From NCBI GenBank assembly GCA_017938645.1, contig JAGBBE010000082.1:1-5780 (forward strand): a stretch of DNA of 5,780 nt. Reading direction: 5' to 3'. A program made the position numbers and the translations under genes. Position 1 is the stretch's first letter; every line of letters begins with the position of its first letter. This DNA is from Clostridia bacterium (GTDB lineage Bacteria > Bacillota_A > Clostridia > Christensenellales > Aristaeellaceae). The notes beneath the pieces were generated by a model. The model made no database searches, was not told where the DNA came from, and was given only the letters and a program-made list of their open reading frames with translations. Of this stretch, positions 5,767 to 5,780 are shown piece by piece.

Positions 5767-5773
5767 AAGGAGG
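5767..5773 (+). promoter_or_regulatory. Strong ribosome binding site for a gene beyond the right edge
   Basis: AAGGAGG is followed by AACCCCC to the end of the window, so a start codon at or just after position 5781 would have normal spacing. The preceding 25 bases are purine-rich, as in many Firmicute leaders. The gene itself is not visible. Confidence 0.45.
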
Positions 5774-5780
5774 AACCCCC

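Larger units (their letters stand above)
5240..5780. other. GC-rich region without a convincing gene
   Basis: Composition changes sharply near 5247, from AT-rich sequence into CCCCGGGGCCC and then very GC-rich DNA, strongest at about 5550-5690. Open frames exist on both strands (plus 5236-5613; minus 5156-5479 and 5511-5708), but they lack ribosome binding sites, overlap one another and encode proline/arginine-rich or repetitive peptides, so I treat them as non-coding. The stretch contains short inverted repeats such as CCCCTTGGGG (5331-5340), a 21-bp direct repeat, a 13-bp-period repeat AAACCCCGCCGC (5562-5573 and 5575-5586), a dyad at 5718-5743 and a ribosome binding site at the right edge. 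It may be a dispersed intergenic repeat, or chromosome outside the element. Confidence 0.55.

Overview
The window looks like part of an integrated mobile element from a Firmicute, most likely a gut Clostridium-class bacterium. The reasons are AGGAGG-type ribosome binding sites, consensus sigma-A-like promoters with short AT-rich control regions, and protein families (P4/D5-type primase-helicase, ParB-like protein, Xis/AlpA-like HTH protein, zinc-ribbon protein of DUF6076 type) that I associate with integrative elements and phage satellites of that group. Assignment below class level is not possible from the sequence alone.

Layout. Bases 1-3919 hold a four-gene minus-strand cluster, read right to left: a 63-aa excisionase-like HTH protein (3728-3919), a 52-aa basic protein (3515-3673), a 420-aa ParB-like DNA-binding protein (2240-3502), and a PrimPol/SF3 primase-helicase (1-2136) cut off at its C-terminus by the window edge. 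The primase has a long open frame that reaches the edge without a stop. Bases 3920-4037 are a compact divergent control region. Its two opposing promoters physically overlap, and an 11-bp inverted repeat covers the plus-strand -10 box and start site. Bases 4038-5069 encode a plus-strand 343-aa protein with a C-terminal four-cysteine zinc ribbon. It is followed by a hairpin (5077-5105) and a second, longer hairpin (5167-5230). Bases from about 5240 to 5780 are GC-rich and repeat-bearing, with no convincing gene. A strong ribosome binding site at the extreme right edge suggests a plus-strand gene begins just outside.

How the genes may work together (inference). The minus-strand cluster reads as a replication module: a small DNA-bending or activator protein is made first, then accessory DNA-binding proteins, then the primase-helicase that would replicate the excised element. 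Because the promoters overlap, transcription of this module and of the zinc-ribbon gene should compete. A protein binding the inverted repeat could choose between them. No integrase, capsid, relaxase or toxin gene is visible, so the type of element (phage satellite, integrative mobilizable element or prophage fragment) cannot be decided here.
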